A stretch of DNA of 8,913 nt from Solobacterium sp. (lineage in GTDB: Bacteria > Bacillota_I > Bacilli_A > Erysipelotrichales > Erysipelotrichaceae), in the NCBI GenBank assembly GCA_017543005.1, contig JAFWEA010000249.1, positions 1 through 8,913 of the forward strand, in the 5' to 3' direction. The translations under genes were made by a program, and so were the position numbers. Positions 1 through 5,611 of this stretch are shown one piece after another. Every line of letters begins with the position of its first letter. Positions within the stretch are counted from its first letter, which is position 1. The notes beneath the pieces were generated by a model. That model saw only the letters and a program-made list of their open reading frames with translations, was not told the DNA's origin and made no database searches.

Positions 1-1085
1 CCATGCGTCCTCTCTTCCGGACTGTCAATCAGACCGACAAGATGATCATCAGCATCGATATCAACAGCGGCTGTGAGTGTGACAGCGGCCGGTGCGATCC
101 GGATGCCATCCGCTCCGATCTCACCCTGGCCCTTGACTGTTACAAGCCGTTTCATATGCTGCGGAAACATCACCATATGTTTCAGGCTGCGGAACTGATT
201 CCGCTGGGCCTGCCGCATGAACATGTACAGGGACTGACGGAAATGGATGAAGACCGCTTCCTGGCTGTTTACCCCGAACGGGATGAGAATGCCTACAAGG
301 GCACCTATGGGAAAACCTTCATCATCGCCGGCAGCCGCGGCATGGCCGGGGCGCTGTGCCTGAACCTGATCGGGGCCCGGACCGCCGGAGCCGGTTATGT
401 CTGCTGTCTCTGTGATGAAAGTATCTATCCGCTGGCGGCCGCCCGCTGTCTGACCCCGGTCTTCTATCCGCTTGGCAATGACATCGACCGGCAGAATGCC
501 CTGCAGGCAGTGCTGAAACAGGCGTCATCCGTCAGTTTCGGCAGCGGCGTCAACCGCCTGCCCGGACGGGAAGAAATCCTCGATACCCTGCTGGCGCAGT
601 GCCGCGTACCGCTGGTGCTGGATGCGGAAGGTCTGCGCATGATCGGCAGCCCGGAGCGGCTGAAACAGGCCGGCTGTCCGCTGATCCTGACCCCGCATAT
701 CGGAGAATTCAGCGCCCTCAGCCACATGAGTGCAGAGGAAATCGAGACCGACCGCATCGCTGCGGCAGCCCGCTTTGCGAAGGAATACAACGTTGTGCTG
801 GTGCTCAAGGGAGCCCATACGATCGTCGCCTCCCCAAAGGGAGACCTCTATATCAACCAGTCCGGCAATGCCGCCCTGGCCCAAGCCGGCAGCGGTGATC
901 TGCTGACCGGCATGATTGCCGGCCTGCTGCCGCAGATCGGTGATGTATACATGAGCACCGTGGCGGCTGTCTGGCTGCACGGTCATCTGGCGGACATGGC
1001 CCTGCAGGACAGAGCTGTCAACATGGTGAACCTCGACAGCTGGCCGGAGCTGATGAATGATTTTCTGTTCCGCTGCGGACGTTAA
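1..1085 (+). CDS. nnr: Bifunctional NAD(P)H-hydrate epimerase / ADP-dependent dehydratase (YjeF/Nnr), 5'-truncated
   Basis: This is the metabolite-repair enzyme that epimerises damaged NAD(P)H hydrate and dehydrates the S form using ADP; it is cytosolic. The frame is open to the left edge. Residues are numbered from the ATG at position 3, which is internal because only the end of the epimerase domain precedes the kinase-like domain (SIDINSG at 17-23 matches the family's iDiPSG). The dehydratase domain starts near residue 99 with KGTYGKTFIIAGS, followed by LILTPHIGEF (227-236), VLKGAHTIV (267-275) and AGSGDLLTGMIAGLL (295-309), whose D299 is the expected catalytic base. Two spots differ from the usual consensus: FGSGVN (179-184) where GPG is typical, and LDAEGL (206-211) where DADA is typical. 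The stop is TAA at 1083-1085. The next gene has its own promoter. Assignment is secure; full activity is inferred. Confidence 0.93.
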   Translation, partial: MRPLFRTVNQTDKMIISIDINSGCECDSGRCDPDAIRSDLTLALDCYKPFHMLRKHHHMFQAAELIPLGLPHEHVQGLTEMDEDRFLAVYPERDENAYKGTYGKTFIIAGSRGMAGALCLNLIGARTAGAGYVCCLCDESIYPLAAARCLTPVFYPLGNDIDRQNALQAVLKQASSVSFGSGVNRLPGREEILDTLLAQCRVPLVLDAEGLRMIGSPERLKQAGCPLILTPHIGEFSALSHMSAEEIETDRIAAAARFAKEYNVVLVLKGAHTIVASPKGDLYINQSGNAALAQAGSGDLLTGMIAGLLPQIGDVYMSTVAAVWLHGHLADMALQDRAVNMVNLDSWPELMNDFLFRCGR

Positions 1086-1096
1086 ACAGCGTTCTA

Positions 1097-1105
1097 TGCT
1101 ATAAT
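1097..1105 (+). promoter_or_regulatory. Extended -10 promoter for the CPBP gene
   Basis: TGcTATAAT is a perfect -10 hexamer (1100-1105) with the extended TGn element. The -35 region is weak, which is normal for extended -10 promoters. It lies 12 nt past the nnr stop and gives a leader of roughly 25-30 nt before the ATG at 1139. Confidence 0.75.
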
Positions 1106-1138
1106 GGCCATATCCTTTTATTAAGATAGGAGTTACGG

Positions 1139-2071
1139 ATGAGCGACAATCAGCCAAAGGTGATCACTTCCCGGCAGGCCCGGGCTCAGATCAACCATTT
1201 TGGCAGGTCATTAATACTTTATATTATCTTTCTGACTGTTCTGCGTTACGGAACAGGTTTTCTGTTTTCGCTCTTCCCGGAGGTGGCAGCCACTTTCGAT
1301 CAGGACTATCTCATCCTGTCGGCCCTGATCATCACGACCATCCTGACCGCGGTGATTGCCTTCGGTATTTCCAGCAAGGCCCTGTCACTCGATATCCGGG
1401 ATTATCTGAAATGGCCCAAAGGTCTTACCGCCGGAACGATGGTATCGCTGTCCTGCATCGGCATCGGCGTGTACATGCTGGCCGTCTCGGTATCGACGCT
1501 GTTCTACTACTTTGTGCCGACAGCCAACGCCGACTACTCCTTCCTGGGCCTGTTCACCACCTGGCCCAACATCGTCAAGAATGTGCTCTACTTCGTCTAT
1601 CTGGTCTTTGTCAAAGCCGTCTTTGAAGAATATATGTTCCGCGGTGTCATCCAGCGTCAGCTGGGCCACTACGGCCGCTATTTCGGGGTTCTGGGTTCCG
1701 CATTGCTGTATGCCCTGTCCCAGCCGAGTCTGGCCAGGGCCTTCTCCAGTTTCCTGATCGGCTGGTTCCTCTCCCTGGTTACGCTGAAGTACCACTCGAT
1801 CCGCCCGGTCATCCTGATTCACATGGCCCTGTCCCTGTTCACCTGGCTCATGGACATCATACCGGGATCGCTGATCTGGCTGGCCATTGTCCTGATCTTT
1901 GCGGTTTACATCGTTGCGGCGTTCAGCCTGATCTCACAGAAGATCAGCACCGGCATGGTCCGCTGGGGCGCCACCGAGGGGAAGCTCTGGAAAATCCTGC
2001 TGACTTCCTGGACGACCATCGTTGTGATCCTGCTGTTCGCCCTGAACGTCTGGCTGTCCTTCCGTGCCTGA
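1139..2071 (+). CDS. CPBP-family intramembrane (CAAX-type) metalloprotease-like protein, degenerate motifs
   Basis: A 310-residue polytopic membrane protein of the Abi/CPBP family, which includes CAAX prenyl endopeptidases and bacteriocin self-immunity proteins. The start is set by AGGAG at 1128-1132, 6 nt before ATG. The N-terminus is polar (about 25 residues), then several hydrophobic helices follow. Motif 1 is intact: E163-E164-YMF-R168 (EExxxR). The second motif, normally FxxxH, appears as Y191-ALS-Q195, so the metal-binding histidine is replaced by Gln. The third, normally HxxxN, appears as H228-MAL-S232, so the Asn is Ser. Family membership is well supported by motif 1 and the helix pattern. 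Proteolytic activity is doubtful from the sequence, and the target is unknown. It is a single-gene transcription unit between its own promoter and a strong terminator. Confidence 0.85.
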   Translation: MSDNQPKVITSRQARAQINHFGRSLILYIIFLTVLRYGTGFLFSLFPEVAATFDQDYLILSALIITTILTAVIAFGISSKALSLDIRDYLKWPKGLTAGTMVSLSCIGIGVYMLAVSVSTLFYYFVPTANADYSFLGLFTTWPNIVKNVLYFVYLVFVKAVFEEYMFRGVIQRQLGHYGRYFGVLGSALLYALSQPSLARAFSSFLIGWFLSLVTLKYHSIRPVILIHMALSLFTWLMDIIPGSLIWLAIVLIFAVYIVAAFSLISQKISTGMVRWGATEGKLWKILLTSWTTIVVILLFALNVWLSFRA

Positions 2072-2088
2072 TTACTGCACGACAATCC

Positions 2089-2111
2089 GTGAGGCCCTGC
2101 CTCACTTTTTT
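2089..2111 (+). terminator. Rho-independent terminator of the CPBP gene
   Basis: A 7-bp perfect stem (GTGAGGC at 2089-2095, GCCTCAC at 2099-2105) with a 3-nt loop is followed by six T (2106-2111). It starts 18 nt after the stop codon. Confidence 0.9.
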
Positions 2112-2117
2112 ATTTGC

Positions 2118-2145
2118 AAAAAAAATAACGGAGTATATCCGTTAT
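2118..2145 (-). terminator. Rho-independent terminator of the FakA-like small gene
   Basis: Read on the minus strand, an 8-bp perfect stem (ATAACGGA / TCCGTTAT, arms at 2138-2145 and 2125-2132, 5-nt loop) runs into a run of T, encoded by eight A at 2118-2125. The TAA stop codon of the gene (2144-2142) lies inside the first arm. It is back to back with the plus-strand terminator. Confidence 0.88.
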
Positions 2146-2399
2146 CCTTTCAGGCCTTCTTCCTGGCGCTGCATGTTTTCAACAACCACATCGTAGATAT
2201 CACCGATGGACTGGCCGTATTCCAGAATCTGCCACGGTTCATTGGTGTGAAAGTGAATCTTGATCAGGGTGTCATCCCCGACCACCAGCAGGCAGTCACC
2301 CTTGAAATGTTCTGTAATGTAATCGTGAATGACGTCTTCATCAAGATCCTGACCGTCAATCAGAAGCTGTGTATCAAATTTGAACTCCAACTGTTCCAT
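2142..2399 (-). CDS. Stand-alone DAK/FakA middle-domain-like small protein
   Basis: An 85-residue acidic, probably cytosolic protein. From about residue 38 it reads LLVVGDDTLIKIHFHTNEP, then ILEYGQSIGDI and VVVENMQRQ. This closely follows the region of fatty acid kinase subunit FakA (DAK-phosphatase-like, COG1461) that reads roughly LLVVsDDdLIKVHiHt.P and ends IENMReQ. The kinase (DhaL/DAK2) domain and the C-terminal DegV-like region are absent, so it cannot be a kinase by itself. The start is chosen because GGAGG (2409-2405) sits 5 nt before ATG 2399-2397; an upstream in-frame ATG at 2423 overlaps the -10 box. It has its own promoter and terminator. Homology is clear. Its role is unknown; binding a DhaL/FakA partner or a small ligand is conceivable. 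Confidence 0.8.
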   Translation of the reverse strand: MEQLEFKFDTQLLIDGQDLDEDVIHDYITEHFKGDCLLVVGDDTLIKIHFHTNEPWQILEYGQSIGDIYDVVVENMQRQEEGLKG

Positions 2400-2421
2400 A
2401 GTATCCTCCGTGTATGTGTGC

Positions 2422-2430
2422 ATTATAGCA
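2422..2430 (-). promoter_or_regulatory. Extended -10 promoter for the FakA-like small gene
   Basis: On the minus strand this reads TGcTATAAT, identical (with the following G) to the element upstream of the CPBP gene. The -35 region is poor. The hexamer ends 22 nt before the ATG at 2399, giving a short leader that contains the GGAGG ribosome binding site. Confidence 0.7.
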
Positions 2431-2461
2431 CGTTCGGTTAGCATCGGATAACGAATTGCCT

Positions 2462-2902
2462 TCAGTCCAGATGCCGCAGCTTGCGGATGATGGACAGCAG
2501 GGCCCACATCACGCTGATGCCAAGGGCAATGGCCAGGGCATATTCCAGGGTCAGCACCGCGTTCAGTTTGGCGGTCGGCCAGTCCCGGATGGCCATGGCA
2601 TGCATGGTGTAATAGAGATTGCTTCCGGGGACCAGCGGGATCACCGACGGAATGAAGAACAGCACGCCCGGTGCCTTTTTGATTCTGGCCAGAGACTCCG
2701 CATAGAAAGCCGAGAACGCCGAAGCAAACAGACACGACAGGAAGATCGACTGACCGGCAGCGATGGCCGCAAGATAAATTGCCCAGCTGAACAGTCCGCC
2801 CAGGGAAGCGACCGGCAGGAATTCCCGGCGCACCCGGAACAGGATGGCAAAGCCCAGGGAACCGATAAAGGCCGTGATTAGCTGCATGACTGCGTGACTC
2901 AT
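2462..2902 (-). CDS. ThrE/YjjB-type exporter, small membrane subunit (DUF3815)
   Basis: A 146-residue membrane protein matching the C-terminal half of ThrE, the threonine/serine exporter, in the split form known as YjjB. The sequence shows about four to five hydrophobic helices. The family hallmark P85-SVIPLVPGS-94 is present after a short cytosolic RIKKAPG loop, and the protein ends in a basic tail (IIRKLRHLD). The start at 2902 is chosen because GGGAGGTG precedes it by about 5 nt and because ATG overlaps the stop of the upstream subunit as ATGA (2902-2899), the usual sign of translational coupling. The substrate cannot be read from sequence: ThrE of Corynebacterium exports Thr/Ser, whereas E. 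coli YjjPB has been linked to succinate export. It acts with the product of 2899-3717. Confidence 0.88.
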   Translation of the reverse strand: MSHAVMQLITAFIGSLGFAILFRVRREFLPVASLGGLFSWAIYLAAIAAGQSIFLSCLFASAFSAFYAESLARIKKAPGVLFFIPSVIPLVPGSNLYYTMHAMAIRDWPTAKLNAVLTLEYALAIALGISVMWALLSIIRKLRHLD

Positions 2903-3717
2903 CCCGCACCTCCCGTCAGCATAATTGCCATGACGAAGCCATAGGCCAGCGCTACTGCCAGCAGCAGGCACTCAATCAGCCGCAGTGTACCGGAAATGGT
3001 ATCACCGACCAGCACGTCCCGGATGGATACGGTTGTCGCAACCCCGGGGATCAGCAGCATAATGTCACCGATCATGATCATGCCGAAATGCAGGAACGGA
3101 ATGGCCTTGGTCAGAAGTCCGATCAGGCAGCCGATGACAAAGGCACAGACAATATTGAAGGAAACCGTATTGGGGAACACCCAGCGGATTTTTTTCTGCA
3201 TCCAGCCGATCAGCACACCCAAAAGACCCGCCGCAATACCGTCACCGATATTGCCGCCGAAGAAGACCGCAAAGGCCCCGGCTGCCAGGATACTGCCGAT
3301 GTACATCATCAGGTCACTGGCCGGCGGCTGTACAGCCACATCAATTTTCTTCTGCAGTTCTTCCGGACTTACCGGCGCATTGCAGAACTGCCGGCTGATC
3401 CGGTTCAGCTCTTCCAGACAGGTAAAATCATTGCTGGAACCGACCGTAATTCTTCTTGTTTCCGTGAGGATTTCCCGGTCGGCAAAAACAACGGTCAAAA
3501 CAATGCTCGACGTAATGACGAAGACATTCATCTGCACCGCCCCGGCGGCCTTGCCCATGCGGGTAATCGTATCTTCCACACGGTAGATCTCCGCCCCGTG
3601 CAGCAGCATTCCTTCCGCCATGTTCAGCAGCACGTGCACCAGCTGCCGGCGATTCTGTTTTTCTGTATCCAGTTCTGACATAAAAAGCAGAATGATTATA
3701 CCACTCTGCTTGTGCAT
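2899..3717 (-). CDS. ThrE/YjjP-type exporter, large subunit (DUF1212)
   Basis: A 272-residue protein matching the N-terminal half of ThrE (YjjP). A cytosolic domain carries the signature MLLHGAEIYRVEDTITRMG (37-55) and VFVITSSIVLTV (65-76). About five transmembrane helices follow from residue 136 to 268, including IGDIMLLIPGVATTVSIRD (216-233) and GDTISGTLRLIE (238-249), typical of the family. It probably forms the exporter with the overlapping downstream gene. The start is uncertain. ATG 3717 has only a weak AGG/GGG site upstream and would add a hydrophobic GIIILLF stretch. ATG 3681 (residue 13, MSELD) gives a more family-like N-terminus, but a TGgTATAAT box lies just 13 nt upstream and no ribosome binding site is visible. 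The gene begins 37 nt after larC and may be in the same transcript. Confidence 0.87.
   Translation of the reverse strand: MHKQSGIIILLFMSELDTEKQNRRQLVHVLLNMAEGMLLHGAEIYRVEDTITRMGKAAGAVQMNVFVITSSIVLTVVFADREILTETRRITVGSSNDFTCLEELNRISRQFCNAPVSPEELQKKIDVAVQPPASDLMMYIGSILAAGAFAVFFGGNIGDGIAAGLLGVLIGWMQKKIRWVFPNTVSFNIVCAFVIGCLIGLLTKAIPFLHFGMIMIGDIMLLIPGVATTVSIRDVLVGDTISGTLRLIECLLLAVALAYGFVMAIMLTGGAG
3695..3703 (-). promoter_or_regulatory. Possible extended -10 box at the start of the ThrE-type large subunit gene
   Basis: The minus strand reads TGgTATAAT, inside the first codons of the longest version of the downstream gene and 13 nt before the alternative ATG at 3681. If used, it would give an almost leaderless mRNA. 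It could be chance, since no good -35 is seen. Confidence 0.4.
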
Positions 3718-3754
3718 TCATATACCCTTTTTTGTTATATGGTGATTCAATCCG

Positions 3755-5050
3755 CTATTCGTACCGTTTCAGCTGTTCCAGAATCTGCCGGATGGAGCAG
3801 CCTTCTTTGTCAGCGGCCGCAGCCAGGTCATCGAACTCGTACTTGTACTTTTCCGCCCCGTAGCCGCTCGAGTGCTTGCGCCGGAAGGTACCGAGCGGGG
3901 TCTCCACCGTCTCGATGTTCCGATCCAGAACATAGCGCTGCTTTTTGATCTCACGGACCCCGATGGTGGTTGTATGTGTGAAGATGATCTGCAGGATCTT
4001 CTCCCGGTCCTTTTCGGAACAGACAACATTGATCAGGTTGCCGGGTCTGTTTTTCTTCATCTGCACCGGCACATTGAATACATCCCGGGCGCCGGCATCC
4101 ATCAGTTTTGTAAAGACATAGCCGATCTCTTCACCGGTCATGTCATCCACATTGAAGGACACTTCGATAACCTCATCCGTACCTGTGCCGGTTTCCCCGA
4201 GCAGGGTGCGCACACAGTTGGCCACCGGGAAATCCTTGGTGCCCATGCCATAGCCGGAAGCCTGTACCTTCATGACCGGCAGCTCCCCGAAGGAAGTGAC
4301 GAAGTATTTCAGCAATGCCGCACCGGTCGGCGTGCAGAGTTCACCTCTGATTTCCTGCCGGCTGTAAATCGGGACATCCTGCAGGATCAGCTGGGTAGCC
4401 GGAGCCGGGACCGGCAGGATTCCATGCGCGCAGTGCACCGTACCGCTGCCGACATGCACCGGCGAGGCAATGACCTGGTCCGGATGAATCCGGTCCATGA
4501 GCAGGCAGACGGCAGTCACATCCGCCAGGGCATCCATCGTTCCGACTTCATGGAAATGAATCTCACTCACTGGCACACCATGCACCCTGCTTTCGGCATC
4601 GGCGATGATTCCATAGACGGCCAGGATATCCTTCTTGACCTTGTCCGATACCTGCAGATGATCATTGACCAGATGTTCGATCGCATGCATGCCGGTATGG
4701 TGATGGTGGTGATGGCCGTGCTCGTGATCATGTTCATGACTGTGTTCATGATCATGTTCGTGATGTTCCTCATCGTGGGTATGCATGTGGGCGTGCTCAT
4801 GGTCATGGTCGTGATCATGATGATGGTCATGCATGTGCTCCGATTCTTCTTCGCCGCTGACCAGGACATGCATATGCGTGCCCTTGATGCCGCACTTGAA
4901 AGCTGTCTCCGGTCTGTATGTCACTTCCGGAATCCCGATGTGATTCAGCTCTTCCGTGAATGCTTTCCGATCCGGCAGCAGTTCGAGCAGTGCCGCCGTG
5001 AGCATGTCACCGGCCGCACCCATGCCGCAGTCAATATACAGTGTTTTCAT
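3755..5050 (-). CDS. larC: LarC, nickel insertion protein (pyridinium-3,5-bisthiocarboxylate mononucleotide nickel chelatase)
   Basis: A 431-residue cytosolic protein. LarC uses CTP to insert nickel into the NPN pincer cofactor of lactate racemase (LarA) and related enzymes. It opens with MKTLYIDCGMGAAGDML, the DUF111/LarC N-terminal hallmark (usual form yfDcfsGiaGDM). Other family motifs are IHFHEVGTMDALADV (164-178), GELCTPTGAALL (236-247), FNVDDMTGEE (299-308) and KKNRPG (332-337). Residues 72-118 are extremely His-rich (27 His of 47, mixed with Asp and Glu). The start is fixed by AAGGAGGAG 7 nt before ATG 5050; the frame stays open to 5161, but that extension has no family match or ribosome binding site. 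In Lactiplantibacillus plantarum larC is split into larC1/larC2 and read by a programmed frameshift; here both halves are one uninterrupted frame. No larA, larB or larE is in the window. Confidence 0.93.
   Translation of the reverse strand: MKTLYIDCGMGAAGDMLTAALLELLPDRKAFTEELNHIGIPEVTYRPETAFKCGIKGTHMHVLVSGEEESEHMHDHHHDHDHDHEHAHMHTHDEEHHEHDHEHSHEHDHEHGHHHHHHTGMHAIEHLVNDHLQVSDKVKKDILAVYGIIADAESRVHGVPVSEIHFHEVGTMDALADVTAVCLLMDRIHPDQVIASPVHVGSGTVHCAHGILPVPAPATQLILQDVPIYSRQEIRGELCTPTGAALLKYFVTSFGELPVMKVQASGYGMGTKDFPVANCVRTLLGETGTGTDEVIEVSFNVDDMTGEEIGYVFTKLMDAGARDVFNVPVQMKKNRPGNLINVVCSEKDREKILQIIFTHTTTIGVREIKKQRYVLDRNIETVETPLGTFRRKHSSGYGAEKYKYEFDDLAAAADKEGCSIRQILEQLKRYE
4697..4837 (-). repeat. His/Asp/Glu-coding low-complexity tract inside larC
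   Basis: Codons 72-118 of larC consist of irregular CAT/CAC-GAT/GAA alternations (DHDHEH-type dipeptides, ending in six consecutive His). At DNA level this gives short degenerate repeats such as CATGATCATG on the plus strand. It is a coding repeat, probably a metal-binding linker and potentially slippage-prone, and it is not a CRISPR array. Confidence 0.85.
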
Positions 5051-5199
5051 CTCTGTTCTCCTCCTTAGCAAAAAGAAAGCATGACGATCTCTTCTGAGAC
5101 TGCATACTTTCTCCGTATGACTTCTGATACGCAGATCCGCAGGATGGAAACGCTTCGGCATTTCCCGATGGGAACTTCATGTTCTGCTGCGGACAGAGG
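5051..5199 (-). promoter_or_regulatory. Structured larC leader / intergenic spacer
   Basis: A 149-nt spacer between the DUF3842 stop and the larC start. Read on the minus strand it can form: a hairpin at 5165-5146 (GGAAA/TTTCC, then T-G, G-C and C-G pairs, closed by a CGAA tetraloop); a competing TTCCC/GGGAA hairpin at 5174-5162; a CATAC/GTATG hairpin at 5119-5103; and a terminator-like stem at 5112-5074. The CATAC/GTATG hairpin overlaps the 5' arm of the terminator stem, so the two cannot form together. No convincing promoter is visible. No known riboswitch class was recognised; a NiCo riboswitch or T-box consensus was looked for and not seen. Confidence 0.5.
5070..5112 (-). terminator. Terminator-like hairpin immediately upstream of the larC ribosome binding site
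   Basis: On the minus strand: AGAAAG-T-ATG, a small internal loop, TCTC, loop AGAA, GAGA, internal loop, CAT-G-CTTTCT, then TTTT. The outer stem is 10 bp including one T-G wobble, and the inner stem is 4 bp. It ends 19 nt before the larC ATG, with only AAGGAGGAG in between. It is either the end of the reductase-DUF3842 unit or an attenuator of larC. Confidence 0.5.
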
Positions 5200-5610
5200 T
5201 TATTCCAGGGCTGTGATGATTTCCCGCACGGCTTCCTGAATCAGGGCAGCCGTGGAGATGTCCTTCACTCCGACTATGACATTATCACAGCTGCGGAACG
5301 GAATCAATATTTTCACCGCCTCGCTCTGACCGACGGCCGCGGCCATGACCGGGGTGATCTCGCCCAGCATGGCATCAGCGATGATGATACCCAGCGGACC
5401 GACAATCACATCGGCTTTCCGGCAGGCCACCCGCACCGCGTTTTCGCCGGTTGCGGCCTCATCGGCCCCGGCCTTGAGCATGGCTGTCACAGCCGTGGTA
5501 TTCGTACCAACGGCCAAGATTTTCACCGCATCGATTTCCTTGCGGACTGCGGTGATCAGCTGCCGGCCGATCCCGCCGCCCTGGGCATCAATAACCAGGA
5601 TCGTCTTCAT
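5200..5610 (-). CDS. DUF3842 family protein
   Basis: A 136-residue, probably cytosolic protein with the look of a small alpha/beta Rossmann-like domain. The start has a hydrophobic strand and glycine loop, ILVIDAQGGGIGRQL (4-18). Conserved-looking blocks follow: LAVGTNTTA (32-40), KAGADEAATGENA (46-58), DVIVGPLGIIIADAMLGEITP (67-87), VGQSEAVKILIP (93-104) and VGVKD (113-117). I recognise this as DUF3842, a family of unknown function in Firmicutes; the glycine loop suggests nucleotide or cofactor binding, which is inference. The ATG at 5610 lies 1 nt after the TGA of the reductase gene (5614-5612) and its own ribosome binding site is weak, so translation is probably coupled. It is followed by the structured spacer before larC. 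Confidence 0.8.
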   Translation of the reverse strand: MKTILVIDAQGGGIGRQLITAVRKEIDAVKILAVGTNTTAVTAMLKAGADEAATGENAVRVACRKADVIVGPLGIIIADAMLGEITPVMAAAVGQSEAVKILIPFRSCDNVIVGVKDISTAALIQEAVREIITALE

Positions 5611-5611
5611 A

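Noticed and set aside
3..5. ATG at position 3 as the real start of nnr
   Set aside because: The sequence after it begins in the middle of the epimerase domain, and the frame is open to the left edge; the gene is truncated by the window.
525..1157. 210-codon open frame on the minus strand
   Set aside because: It is antisense to nnr, with no recognisable domain or ribosome binding site.
2142..2909. 255-codon version of the FakA-like gene starting at 2909
   Set aside because: The upstream part is an out-of-frame reading of the ThrE-type small subunit; the promoter and GGAGG site point to the start at 2399.
4697..4837. CRISPR-like or tandem repeat array
   Set aside because: The repeats are irregular, only a few bases long, have no spacers and keep the larC frame; this is low-complexity coding DNA.
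3872..5068. 398-codon open frame on the plus strand with an apparent Val/Met-rich membrane segment
   Set aside because: It is the antisense of larC; the membrane-like stretch is only the reverse complement of the His-codon tract. larC has clear motifs and a strong ribosome binding site.
5051..5161. 37-residue N-terminal extension of LarC
   Set aside because: No family similarity or ribosome binding site; it would cover the hairpin region, and MKTLYIDCGMG after AAGGAGGAG is the family start.
5051..5199. NiCo riboswitch or T-box leader
   Set aside because: The conserved elements of these classes (NiCo four-way junction G-rich strands, T-box GGTGG antiterminator) could not be found by eye.
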